A DNA stretch of 64,000 nucleotides, taken from assembly GCF_026898135.2 (NCBI RefSeq), contig NZ_CP114035.2, positions 1,653,501 through 1,717,500 of the forward strand, read 5' to 3'. The stretch's first letter is position 1, and each line of letters starts with the position of its first letter. Under the pieces are notes generated by a model. It ran no database searches. It was not told where the DNA came from and was given only the letters and a program-made list of their open reading frames with translations. The stretch comes from Pseudomonas fortuita (lineage in GTDB: Bacteria > Pseudomonadota > Gammaproteobacteria > Pseudomonadales > Pseudomonadaceae). Shown in pieces: positions 55,677 to 62,700 of this stretch. The translations under genes and the position numbers were made by a program.

Positions 55677-57191
55677 TCACAATTGGTGTTTTGACCGTAA
55701 CAGCAATGCCGCTACTGCACACCCGACCAACGCCAGGCACGCCAGGTAGAACGCATCACTGTAAGCCAGCAGGTAAGCCTCCCGCCGAATCGTCCCGGCC
55801 AGCCCCTCCAGCATCTGCTGCTGGTGCGGCAACCAGCTCTGTATTGTCTGGTTGATGCGCTCTTGCACGCCAGGCGCGAACACTGTCACCTGCTCGTGAA
55901 TGCGCTCGCTGTGAAAGCGCTCACGGGTGGCCACCAGTTGCGTCAACCCGGCCGTGCCGATGGCTCCCCCCAGGTTGCGCAGCATGGAGAACACCGCCGA
56001 GGCCGAGCCGGCTTCACGCTTGTCCAGCCCGGCCACCGCCAGCACCGACAACGCCACCATGATGAAAGGCTGGCCAATACCGCGCACCACCGTGGACGGG
56101 ATGATCACGTTGTCGGCACTGTCGGCGCTCAGGCTAGCCCCCAGCCAGCAGCCCAGGGCCATGATCAGAAAGCCGCTGGCGACCATGAACTTGGCGCTGG
56201 TCCAGCCCATCAGCCGGGGCATCAACGGCGCCAGCAGCAGCTGCACCACGCCATAGGCGATCAGCGCCACGCCGACATCGTGCGCGCTGAAACCCTGCAG
56301 CTGCGACAGGTAGTTGGGCACCAGAAAAACCAGGCCGAATGTGGCGGCGCCAAAGATGAACATCGCCACGCTGGCGACGCCGAAGTTGTAGCGCCCGAGC
56401 AAGCGCAGGTTGATGAAGGCGCGCTGGCCGAACAGCTGGGTCACCACGAACACCACCAGGGCAATGGCGGCGACCACACTCATGGCGACGATGAATGGCG
56501 AGCCGAACCCGTCCAGCCGGCCGCCTTCTTCCAGCACGATCTGCAAGCCACCCAGGCCGATCACCATGGCGGTGATACCCAGCCAGTCACCTTTGCGTAG
56601 CAGCTCAAGCTTCATGGGCTTGGCCTCGATCGACCAGGCGATGGCGAACAGCAGTGCAAGGCCGGGGAACAGTTGCAGATAAAAGATCCAGCGCCACGAA
56701 TAGGCATCGCTCAGCCAGCCACCAATCGATGGCCCGGCCGCCTGCGCCACGCTGTTGGCCAGGCTGAACAGCGCCATGCCCATGGCCATCTTGCTGGCCG
56801 GCAGTTCGGTGATGATCAGCTGGAACGACAGGGGGATCAGCACCGCGCCCGCAGCACCCTGGATCACCCGGATGGCAATCATCGCCTCCAGGTTGGGCGC
56901 CCAGGAACAGGCCACCGAAGCGATCAGGAAGATGAGCGAGCCGGTCCACATCACCCGGCGCAGCGAGAACACGTCCACCAGCCAGGCCGTCAGCGGAATC
57001 ATCACGATTTCCGCTACCAGGTAGGCGGTGGAAATCCAGGAGCCCTCCTCGAAGCTGGCGCCCAGCGAGCCGCGGATTTCCGGCAGCGCGGCGCTGGTGA
57101 CATGCACGTTCATGCCGGCCATGAAGCAGCCCAGCAGGCCGCCGAGCACCGCTACCCAGGCGCGCAGTGTGACCGTTGGTTCAGTGCCCAT
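55677..57191 (-). CDS. DHA2 family MFS multidrug transporter (EmrB/QacA type)
   Basis: 504 residues with about 14 transmembrane helices. GASFEEGSWISTAYLVAEIVMIPL and the motif C-like AAGPSIGGWLSDAYSWRWIF are typical of EmrB. Proton-driven drug exporter of the inner membrane. Its start overlaps the stop of the adaptor gene by 11 bases, and the outer-membrane factor gene precedes them, so the tripartite set is in one operon. Confidence 0.9.
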   Translation of the reverse strand: MGTEPTVTLRAWVAVLGGLLGCFMAGMNVHVTSAALPEIRGSLGASFEEGSWISTAYLVAEIVMIPLTAWLVDVFSLRRVMWTGSLIFLIASVACSWAPNLEAMIAIRVIQGAAGAVLIPLSFQLIITELPASKMAMGMALFSLANSVAQAAGPSIGGWLSDAYSWRWIFYLQLFPGLALLFAIAWSIEAKPMKLELLRKGDWLGITAMVIGLGGLQIVLEEGGRLDGFGSPFIVAMSVVAAIALVVFVVTQLFGQRAFINLRLLGRYNFGVASVAMFIFGAATFGLVFLVPNYLSQLQGFSAHDVGVALIAYGVVQLLLAPLMPRLMGWTSAKFMVASGFLIMALGCWLGASLSADSADNVIIPSTVVRGIGQPFIMVALSVLAVAGLDKREAGSASAVFSMLRNLGGAIGTAGLTQLVATRERFHSERIHEQVTVFAPGVQERINQTIQSWLPHQQQMLEGLAGTIRREAYLLAYSDAFYLACLALVGCAVAALLLRSKHQL

Positions 57192-58326
57192 CGGCCACCT
57201 CTGCGGGGCGCGTGTCGACCGTGCTCACCACGGACATGCCGGGCAGTACCTGCGGGCCATCCAGCGGTGTGTCCAGCAGAATACGCACCGGGAAGCGCTG
57301 GACAATCTTGGTGAAGTTGCCGGTGGCATTGTCCGACGGCAGCAGTGCGAAGACATTGCCGGACGCTGGCGAAAAGCTGGCCACATGGCCGCGCAGTGGC
57401 TGGCTGACGAAGCTGTCGACGCGGATTTCTACCGGCTGCCCCGGGCGCATGTTGGCCAACTGGGTTTCCTTGAAATTGGCCACCACATAGGCCTGCTGCA
57501 GGGGTACCACGGCCAGCAGCGGCTGGCCCGGCACCACGTACTGGCCGGCACGTACGCGGCGTTGGCCGACCACGCCCGTGATCGGTGCGCGGATCACGGT
57601 GTCCTGTTCGTCCTGCTCGGCCAACTGTTGGCGGGCCTGCGCGCGGGTCAGCGCTGCCGCGCGCTGTTGCAGTTCGGCGTTACCCTGGGCTGACCGGGCC
57701 TTGGCCATGGCCAGTTGTGACCGTTGTTGGCGCAGCGCGGCCTGGGCACCTTGCAGCGCGGCTTGTGCCTGGGTGGCATGGGCGCTGGCGGTTTCCAGGC
57801 GCTGCACGGTCGCGGCCTCGTCTCGCACAAGGCCACGGTAGCGTTGCATGTCCAAGTCACTGCGCCGCTGTTCGGCAGTGGCACTGCGCATGGCTGCTTC
57901 AGCCTGCAAGATGGCTTGTTGTTGCTGGTTGATACGCTCGCTGGCCACCTGCTGGCGGGCCTGGGCGGCGATCAGTGCCGCCTGGGCCTCGGCCACACCT
58001 GCCCGTGCCTGGTCGAGGCGGGCGCGGTAGTCGCGGCTTTGCAGGCGCACCAGTACATCGCCGGCTTTCACGGGCTGGTCGTCAGCCACTGCGACCTCGG
58101 CCACGTAACCGGCCACGCGTGGGCTCAGGGCCACCCAGTCGGCGCGCACGTAGGCGTCGTCGGTGGTCTCCAGGTAGCGGCCGGTGGTGAGCCAGTAGCT
58201 GGTGAAGGCCAGCAGGGCGATTGCTGCCAGGCTACCGCTGGCGGTGTAGGCCAGGCGGCGACGGGATCTGGCTTTGGCCCGCGGTTCAGTTTCGGCTGGT
58301 GCGGTTTGTTCTACGGCGACATTCAT
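57181..58326 (-). CDS. HlyD/EmrA family membrane fusion protein
   Basis: 381 residues. A single N-terminal transmembrane helix (about 34-55) is followed by DDAYVRADWVALSPRVAGYV, the lipoyl-like half motif, a long Ala/Gln-rich coiled coil (about 110-215), then VIRAPITGVVGQRRVRAGQYV, the second half. Connects the EmrB-type pump to the NodT channel. ATG 58326 (MNVAVEQ) has GGAAA upstream. A short GGGGC...GCCCC hairpin (58350-58369) lies between it and the channel gene. Confidence 0.9.
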   Translation of the reverse strand: MNVAVEQTAPAETEPRAKARSRRRLAYTASGSLAAIALLAFTSYWLTTGRYLETTDDAYVRADWVALSPRVAGYVAEVAVADDQPVKAGDVLVRLQSRDYRARLDQARAGVAEAQAALIAAQARQQVASERINQQQQAILQAEAAMRSATAEQRRSDLDMQRYRGLVRDEAATVQRLETASAHATQAQAALQGAQAALRQQRSQLAMAKARSAQGNAELQQRAAALTRAQARQQLAEQDEQDTVIRAPITGVVGQRRVRAGQYVVPGQPLLAVVPLQQAYVVANFKETQLANMRPGQPVEIRVDSFVSQPLRGHVASFSPASGNVFALLPSDNATGNFTKIVQRFPVRILLDTPLDGPQVLPGMSVVSTVDTRPAEVADGH

Positions 58327-58387
58327 GTACGGTTTCCATGCTTGATTTTTGGGGCTGCTAAGCGGCCCCATTTGTTGTTACCTGGAG

Positions 58388-59806
58388 CTACCACCGCCCG
58401 CCCAGGGCGCGGAACAGGTTGACCTGTGCCTGCGCCAGCCGCCCTCGGGCTTCTACGTGGCTGGCCCGCAGGCGGATCAGTTCTCGCTCGCTGTCGAGCA
58501 AGGCCAGCCCGTCCAAGGTGCCGGCGCGGTAGTTGCCCTGGGCCAGGGCATAGCCGCGCTGGCTGTGCGCCAGGGCTGCATCCAGTGCCTGCAACCGCTG
58601 CCGCTCACCGTCATAGCGTGCAAGGGCCTGGCGCACGTCCTTGAGCGCGCTCAGCGCCATACCGTGGTAATGGGCAACCTGCGCCTGCTGCAACGCCTCG
58701 GCTTTGCCGACCCTCGCGCGGTTGGCTTTCATATTCGGAAACTCCCAACGGATCAGCGGGCCAATGCCGAACATCACCGCGCGGCTGTCGCCGAGGTTGG
58801 CCAGGTGATGGTCCGAGGAGGTCAGCGAAGCGCCGAAGCTGACCTTCGGATACAGGTCGGCCCGGACGATGTCGGTTTCCAGGGTGGCAGCCTGCAGTTC
58901 CCGTTCTGCCTGGCGCACATCCGGCCGGCGTTCGAGCAAATGCCAACCATCGCCGGCCGGTAGCGGCGCCGACAGCGTGGGGATGGTTGTGCAAGTGGCG
59001 GTGTCGGCCAGCGAGGCCTGGCCACTGAGCATGCCAAGTTCGTAAAGCGCCATCTGCCGCCCGGCTGCGAGCATCGGCAGCTGCGCCCGCACTTGTTCCC
59101 GTAAGCCCAGCAGGCGCTCGCTGTCGAGGGCAGTGGCCACGCCGGCCTGGCGCTGGCGTTCGCTCAGTTGCACGCTGTGGTCGAGGGTTTGCAGGGACTG
59201 CTTAGCCTCGTCCAGGCGCGCCGTGTAGATGCACTGGTCGAGGTAGGCGCGGCTGGTCTGGGCGACCACTTGCAGGCGCACCAGGTCCAGCGCCGCAGCG
59301 CTGGCTTCGGCCTGGGCCCGGGCGCGCTCGATGGCAGCACGCACCTGGCCCCAGACATCCACCTGATAGGCCAACTCGATGCCTGGGTTGAATTGCCATT
59401 GCGACGGCGCGTGGCTGTCGGTCGCCTCGGCCAGGGTCTGGTCATCGGCGCTCTTGCCATAGGTGGCGGCAAAGTCCATCGAGGTTGACGGCCAGCGCCT
59501 GGCATCGAACTCGCCTATCCCCGCCAGCATGGCCTGCACATTGGCTTCGGCCTGGGCCAGGTCCTGATTGTGCGCCAGGGCTTGCTGTACCCAGTGGTTA
59601 AGTTGCGGGTCCTGGAACAGCGCCCACCATTGTTGGGGCAATGGTTGCCGGCTGACACCCGCCGGCACATTCGCCAGCGGGTTGGCCAGCAGCGCTGCGG
59701 GTGGCTCGGCAGGTGCGGGTTGCCGGGTGCACGCCGCCAGCACGCCGAGTATGGCGAGTACGGCAAACCGGGCAGGGAAGGGAAATGAAGGCAGTAAGGG
59801 CATCAC
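58388..59806 (-). CDS. NodT family outer-membrane efflux lipoprotein
   Basis: 472 residues. Lipobox ending in Cys26 (GVLAAC). Two repeats of the TolC-fold helical hairpin with WWALFQDPQLNHWVQQAL at the start and LLERRPDVRQAERELQAA in the middle, the NodT signature. Provides the outer-membrane exit for the downstream EmrAB-like pair. First gene of the efflux operon, 100 bp after the AraC gene. Confidence 0.9.
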   Translation of the reverse strand: MMPLLPSFPFPARFAVLAILGVLAACTRQPAPAEPPAALLANPLANVPAGVSRQPLPQQWWALFQDPQLNHWVQQALAHNQDLAQAEANVQAMLAGIGEFDARRWPSTSMDFAATYGKSADDQTLAEATDSHAPSQWQFNPGIELAYQVDVWGQVRAAIERARAQAEASAAALDLVRLQVVAQTSRAYLDQCIYTARLDEAKQSLQTLDHSVQLSERQRQAGVATALDSERLLGLREQVRAQLPMLAAGRQMALYELGMLSGQASLADTATCTTIPTLSAPLPAGDGWHLLERRPDVRQAERELQAATLETDIVRADLYPKVSFGASLTSSDHHLANLGDSRAVMFGIGPLIRWEFPNMKANRARVGKAEALQQAQVAHYHGMALSALKDVRQALARYDGERQRLQALDAALAHSQRGYALAQGNYRAGTLDGLALLDSERELIRLRASHVEARGRLAQAQVNLFRALGGRW

Positions 59807-59906
59807 ACATGTCGCTCAAGGGTGGTGATGCGAGGTTAACGAGGGTGGGGCGCCCGCCGCTGCCGCAAGCGGGACAACCCTGCGCGCAAGTGGGACAACC
59901 TGGAGC

Positions 59907-60617
59907 TCAGTACCCGCGCGCGGTACTGTTTTGCCAATCACTCGGCGCGTAGCCGAGGATGCGCTTGAACATGGCGGCAAAGGCGCTGGCGCTCTGGTAG
60001 CCGTGCTCCAGCGCCACGTTCAGGATCGGTTGGCCATCGGCCAGGCATTGCTGGCTGAGCATCACCCGGGCACGGGCGCGCCATTCGCCATACGACATGC
60101 CCACCTCACGCTGGAACAGCCGTGCCACGCTGCGGGCACTCATGTTCAGTTGCGCGCCGCATTGTTCCAGCGTCAGGTCCTGGGCCGGGGCCTGCAGGAA
60201 ACGCTCGCACCAGGCGCGCAGTTTCGCCTGGTGCGGCAACGGCACAAAGGCATCGATGCGCCTGGCAGTGGCCAACTCAAGCCGGATCAGTGCCCGCACG
60301 TGCTCGCCGTCACGCAGGTCGAGCATGCGTGACGCAGCCAGGATCAGTTCGTGCAGCAGGCCGGTTACCACGATGACCTGGCAGCGCTCGATACGTGCTT
60401 CGAGCAGCAAGGTCCGCATGCAGACCACGCCTTCCATGCGGATGGCATGGCTGACCCCGGCGGGCATCCACAACGCATGCCCGCCAGGGATCACCCAGCT
60501 ACCGCCTTCGCTGCTGACCCGCATGACGCCGCTGGCGGCGTAGATCAGCTGATCTTCGGCGTGGCAGTGGCTGGCCACTTCTTCGCCGTGTCCGTAGTCC
60601 ATTTCCAATGCTTGCAT
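59907..60617 (-). CDS. AraC family regulator with N-terminal cupin
   Basis: 236 residues. A cupin-like sensor at about 1-75 (ASHCHAEDQLIYAASG, then PGGHALWMPAGVSHAI). The C-terminal double HTH has LEQCGAQLNMSARSVARLFQREVGMSYGEW and ALEHGYQSASAFAAMFKRILG-PSDW. It resembles NimR-type repressors that adjoin the efflux genes they control. Start set at 60617, which has GAGG 9 bases upstream; the ATG at 60626 is too close to that site. Upstream of and co-directional with the efflux operon. Confidence 0.85.
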   Translation of the reverse strand: MQALEMDYGHGEEVASHCHAEDQLIYAASGVMRVSSEGGSWVIPGGHALWMPAGVSHAIRMEGVVCMRTLLLEARIERCQVIVVTGLLHELILAASRMLDLRDGEHVRALIRLELATARRIDAFVPLPHQAKLRAWCERFLQAPAQDLTLEQCGAQLNMSARSVARLFQREVGMSYGEWRARARVMLSQQCLADGQPILNVALEHGYQSASAFAAMFKRILGYAPSDWQNSTARGY

Positions 60618-60712
60618 GCGGGGCATCCTCGGTATTGGATCCGATTATACGGCGGTTTATTGATGCTTGATTGCGAAGGTTGGCGGTTCGGCGCAATTAT
60701 TCATCGCCTGCG

Positions 60713-60980
60713 AGATCGAGCGCCGCCCGCGCGGCGCTTCGCGGAGCAAGCCCGCTCCCACATGTGTTTTGGGGCCAATTCTGCCTGTGCGATTTGCGCG
60801 CGAACGCCTTGGCGCATGACTCGATATCGCGTCGGACAAACAAGGCGGTCGCGCGCACCTGTCACAGGAGTAATTGGCCCGAAACACATGTGGGAGCGGG
60901 CTTGCCCCGCGAAGCGCCGCGCGGGCGGCGCTCGGTCTTGTAGGCGCTGAAAATGTTGCGGCAAGCACCTGGTGGCCCTG
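60713..60980. repeat. Large palindromic element, copy B
   Basis: Left arm 60713-60780 and right arm 60871-60938 are near-perfect inverted copies (AGATCGAGCGCCGCCCGCGC ... GGGGCCAATT against its complement), separated by 90 bases. The 3' tail GGCGCTGAAAATGTTGCGGC...CACCTGGTGGCC matches the tail of copy A at 27442-27477. The loop matches the reverse complement of copy A's loop. REP-type sequence (TGTGGGAGCGGGCTTG) is embedded in the arms. The surrounding stretch 60618-61033 has no gene. Confidence 0.8.
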
Positions 60981-61033
60981 ACCGATCCCTTGGCAGGCAC
61001 CTCAAAGCCATCCCCTGTAAGACATTTCTGAAC

Positions 61034-61159
61034 ATGAAACCAAACGCTTCAGAATCAACCCGCTTAGGAATTATCCTACGCGCGCTGCTGAACTATCGCC
61101 GTTGTCGGCGAAGTACCTCAGGGATAACGTTTTCGCGTCGCTCCGGCGACCGGGCATGA
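61034..61159 (+). CDS. Possible 41-residue leader peptide (uORF)
   Basis: ATG 61034 to TGA 61157-61159. The peptide begins MKPNASESTRLGIILRALLN and is basic in its second half (RRCRRS, RRSGDRA). No strong ribosome site. Its stop codon lies in the first strand of stem P1 of the structured leader, so translation could disturb that fold. May be spurious. Confidence 0.25.
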   Translation: MKPNASESTRLGIILRALLNYRRCRRSTSGITFSRRSGDRA

Positions 61160-61274
61160 GAACCCGACAGTCAAGCTAGCAGCACCTTCATGGTGGCCGT
61201 ACGTGGGCGGGCTTTCGCCTGGTCGGGCCTTTGCTAGCTTCTGCCCGGTTTTCTCACACCTGCGTACGGCTGCC
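61157..61274 (+). ncRNA. Structured leader RNA (predicted pseudoknot) upstream of the DUF6124-like gene
   Basis: Three helices can be drawn. P1: TGAGAA (61157-61162) with TTCTCA (61251-61256), extended by CCG/CGG (61164-61166 with 61246-61248). P2: AAGCTAGCAG (61173-61182) with TTGCTAGCTT (61231-61240), 10 bp including one G-U. PK: GGTGGCCGTACGT (61192-61204), inside the P2 loop, with GCGTACGGCTGCC (61262-61274), beyond P1, 13 continuous pairs including three G-U. The crossing of PK with P1 and P2 makes a pseudoknot. It ends 61 bases before the start codon at 61336. No known family is recognised. Confidence 0.55.
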
Positions 61275-61335
61275 GCCTTCAATCCATGAGAAAGATTCAG
61301 GTGGTGGTTCCTTCCCTAGAAGCTGGAATTACACA

Positions 61336-61563
61336 ATGAAAAAGCTCGTCCCCGATCCACAGGATCTGCTGCGGGTCCAGCCCGGCATTCCTATCGATGA
61401 TGCCTATGAGCAAGTTTCGATCCTGCTGAGCTACATCAAGCATCTGCTGCGCGAAGGCGATATGGAGGACGACCACAAATTCCTGGGCGCCGCCGATTAC
61501 CTCACGGCGTTGGCCAAGGCATTGATGAACGAAGTCGAACTGACCAAAAATACCTTGCGCTGA
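61336..61563 (+). CDS. DUF6124-like small protein
   Basis: 75 residues: MKKLVPDPQDLLRVQPGIPI, then DDAYEQVSILLSYIKHLLRE and an alpha-helical remainder ending in ELTKNTLR. This matches a family of small acidic cytoplasmic proteins that occurs in multiple copies in Pseudomonas genomes; function unknown. ATG 61336 has a GAAGCTGGAA ribosome region; the frame stays open back to 61231 but the upstream part is the structured leader. A strong terminator follows. Confidence 0.75.
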   Translation: MKKLVPDPQDLLRVQPGIPIDDAYEQVSILLSYIKHLLREGDMEDDHKFLGAADYLTALAKALMNEVELTKNTLR

Positions 61564-61577
61564 ACGGCTGCCCTGGG

Positions 61578-61599
61578 GGGCCGCTTTGCGGCCCTTTTT
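61578..61599 (+). terminator. Rho-independent terminator after the DUF6124-like gene
   Basis: GGGCCGC (61578-61584), loop TTT, GCGGCCC (61588-61594), then five Ts. Confidence 0.85.
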
Positions 61600-61647
61600 G
61601 CGACACATGGCCCGATGGACCGGTCCATCGCGGTGTGTGCCTTCTAG

Positions 61648-62091
61648 TCATGTCTTGGTGGGCAAGCTCATATGCAGCAAGGGGAACGGCCGGCCTTCGC
61701 CATCCAGCGGCGAGCGGCCGGTCTGGACGAAGCCGTAGTGCTCGTAGAACCCTGTTGCCTGGGGGTTCTGCTCGTTGACATCGACACTCATCGCGTTACG
61801 CGACTGGCGGCCAAAATCCAGCAGCGCACGGCCAATACCCTGGCCATGTCGCTCGGGGTCGACGAAGAGCATTTCCACGTGGTTTTCATTGAAACCGATG
61901 AAGCCCAACGGCTGGTCATCGGTATCTACTGCAACCCACAGCTCGACGGCCGGAAAGTACACGTCTTGCAGCTGTGGCAACAGCGCGTCGATGTCGGACG
62001 GTTGCAGAAAGTGGTGTGTGGCGCGTACGGCGCGCAGCCAGATGTCGAGCAGCTGCGGGAAGTCTGCAGCAATGCCTTGGCGAATGATCAT
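61648..62091 (-). CDS. GNAT family N-acetyltransferase (YjaB-like)
   Basis: 147 residues. MLFVDPERHGQGIGRALLDF has the acetyl-CoA binding R/Q-x-x-G-x-G/A motif. LWVAVDTDDQPLGFIGF, SVDVNEQNPQATGFYEHYGF and TGRSPLDGEGRPFPLLHM closely follow E. coli YjaB. Substrate unknown. The ATG at 62091 has AGGA at good spacing; the frame extends to 62163 without support. Confidence 0.88.
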   Translation of the reverse strand: MIIRQGIAADFPQLLDIWLRAVRATHHFLQPSDIDALLPQLQDVYFPAVELWVAVDTDDQPLGFIGFNENHVEMLFVDPERHGQGIGRALLDFGRQSRNAMSVDVNEQNPQATGFYEHYGFVQTGRSPLDGEGRPFPLLHMSLPTKT

Positions 62092-62357
62092 AGGGTCATC
62101 CTGAATGTATAGATGGCAGATGGGCGCGCCAAAAGGTGGCGGCCATGCAGGTGTCGGCATCATGAATGACCGCTTCGCGATTTAACGCCTGGGCGGTGCA
62201 CGGCAGGGGAAGCCGGAAGGGAAGATGGCAGAAGGTTACCCGGATTGCGCAGTGTGGGGCAATGCAGCCTGAGTCGGGTTTCCGGTTTTTACTCGACCGC
62301 AATCCATATCGATGCTGGAATTGAGTCCGCACGTCATGGCCATGGCCGGGAGCCCCA

Positions 62358-62447
62358 ATGAACCGCAACGAACTGCGCAAAGCCGATATCAACCTGATGG
62401 TGGTGTTCGAAGCCCTGATGCAGGAGCGCAACCATGTCCCCGGTTGA
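62358..62447 (+). pseudogene. Truncated LysR regulator remnant
   Basis: ATG 62358 with GGGAG upstream encodes MNRNELRKADINLMVVFEAL then MQERN, the standard first 25 residues of a LysR regulator. The similarity then stops and the frame ends at a TGA (62445-62447) after 29 codons. The next recognisable sequence is REP DNA. The gap 62092-62700 holds only this remnant and the repeats. Confidence 0.7.
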
Positions 62448-62552
62448 AAATGTCAACGATGTCTCCGGTCTGTACCCTGGACAAGCCCGCTCCCACAAGT
62501 AGCGTGCTTGCGCCCTCATAGAACGACCGCCAGCCCGTTGATCCAGCACGGG

Positions 62553-62645
62553 CTTTGTGGGAGCGGGCTTGTCCCGCGAACACCGGCAAAGCCGGTGCCA
62601 GGCACCGCCTGTTCCATTCGCGGAACAAGCCTGCCCCCACAAGTG
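62553..62645. repeat. REP inverted pair
   Basis: TTTGTGGGAGCGGGCTTGTCCCGCGAA faces TTCGCGGAACAAGCCTGCCCCCACAA, with the hairpin ACCGGC-AAA-GCCGGT between. A further solitary arm (GACAAGCCCGCTCCCACAAG) lies at 62480-62500, next to the LysR remnant. Confidence 0.8.
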
Positions 62646-62700
62646 GCTTACCTGCCGTCTTTGTTCTCTGCACAATCTCCCACAACTGCGTCGTGATCGC

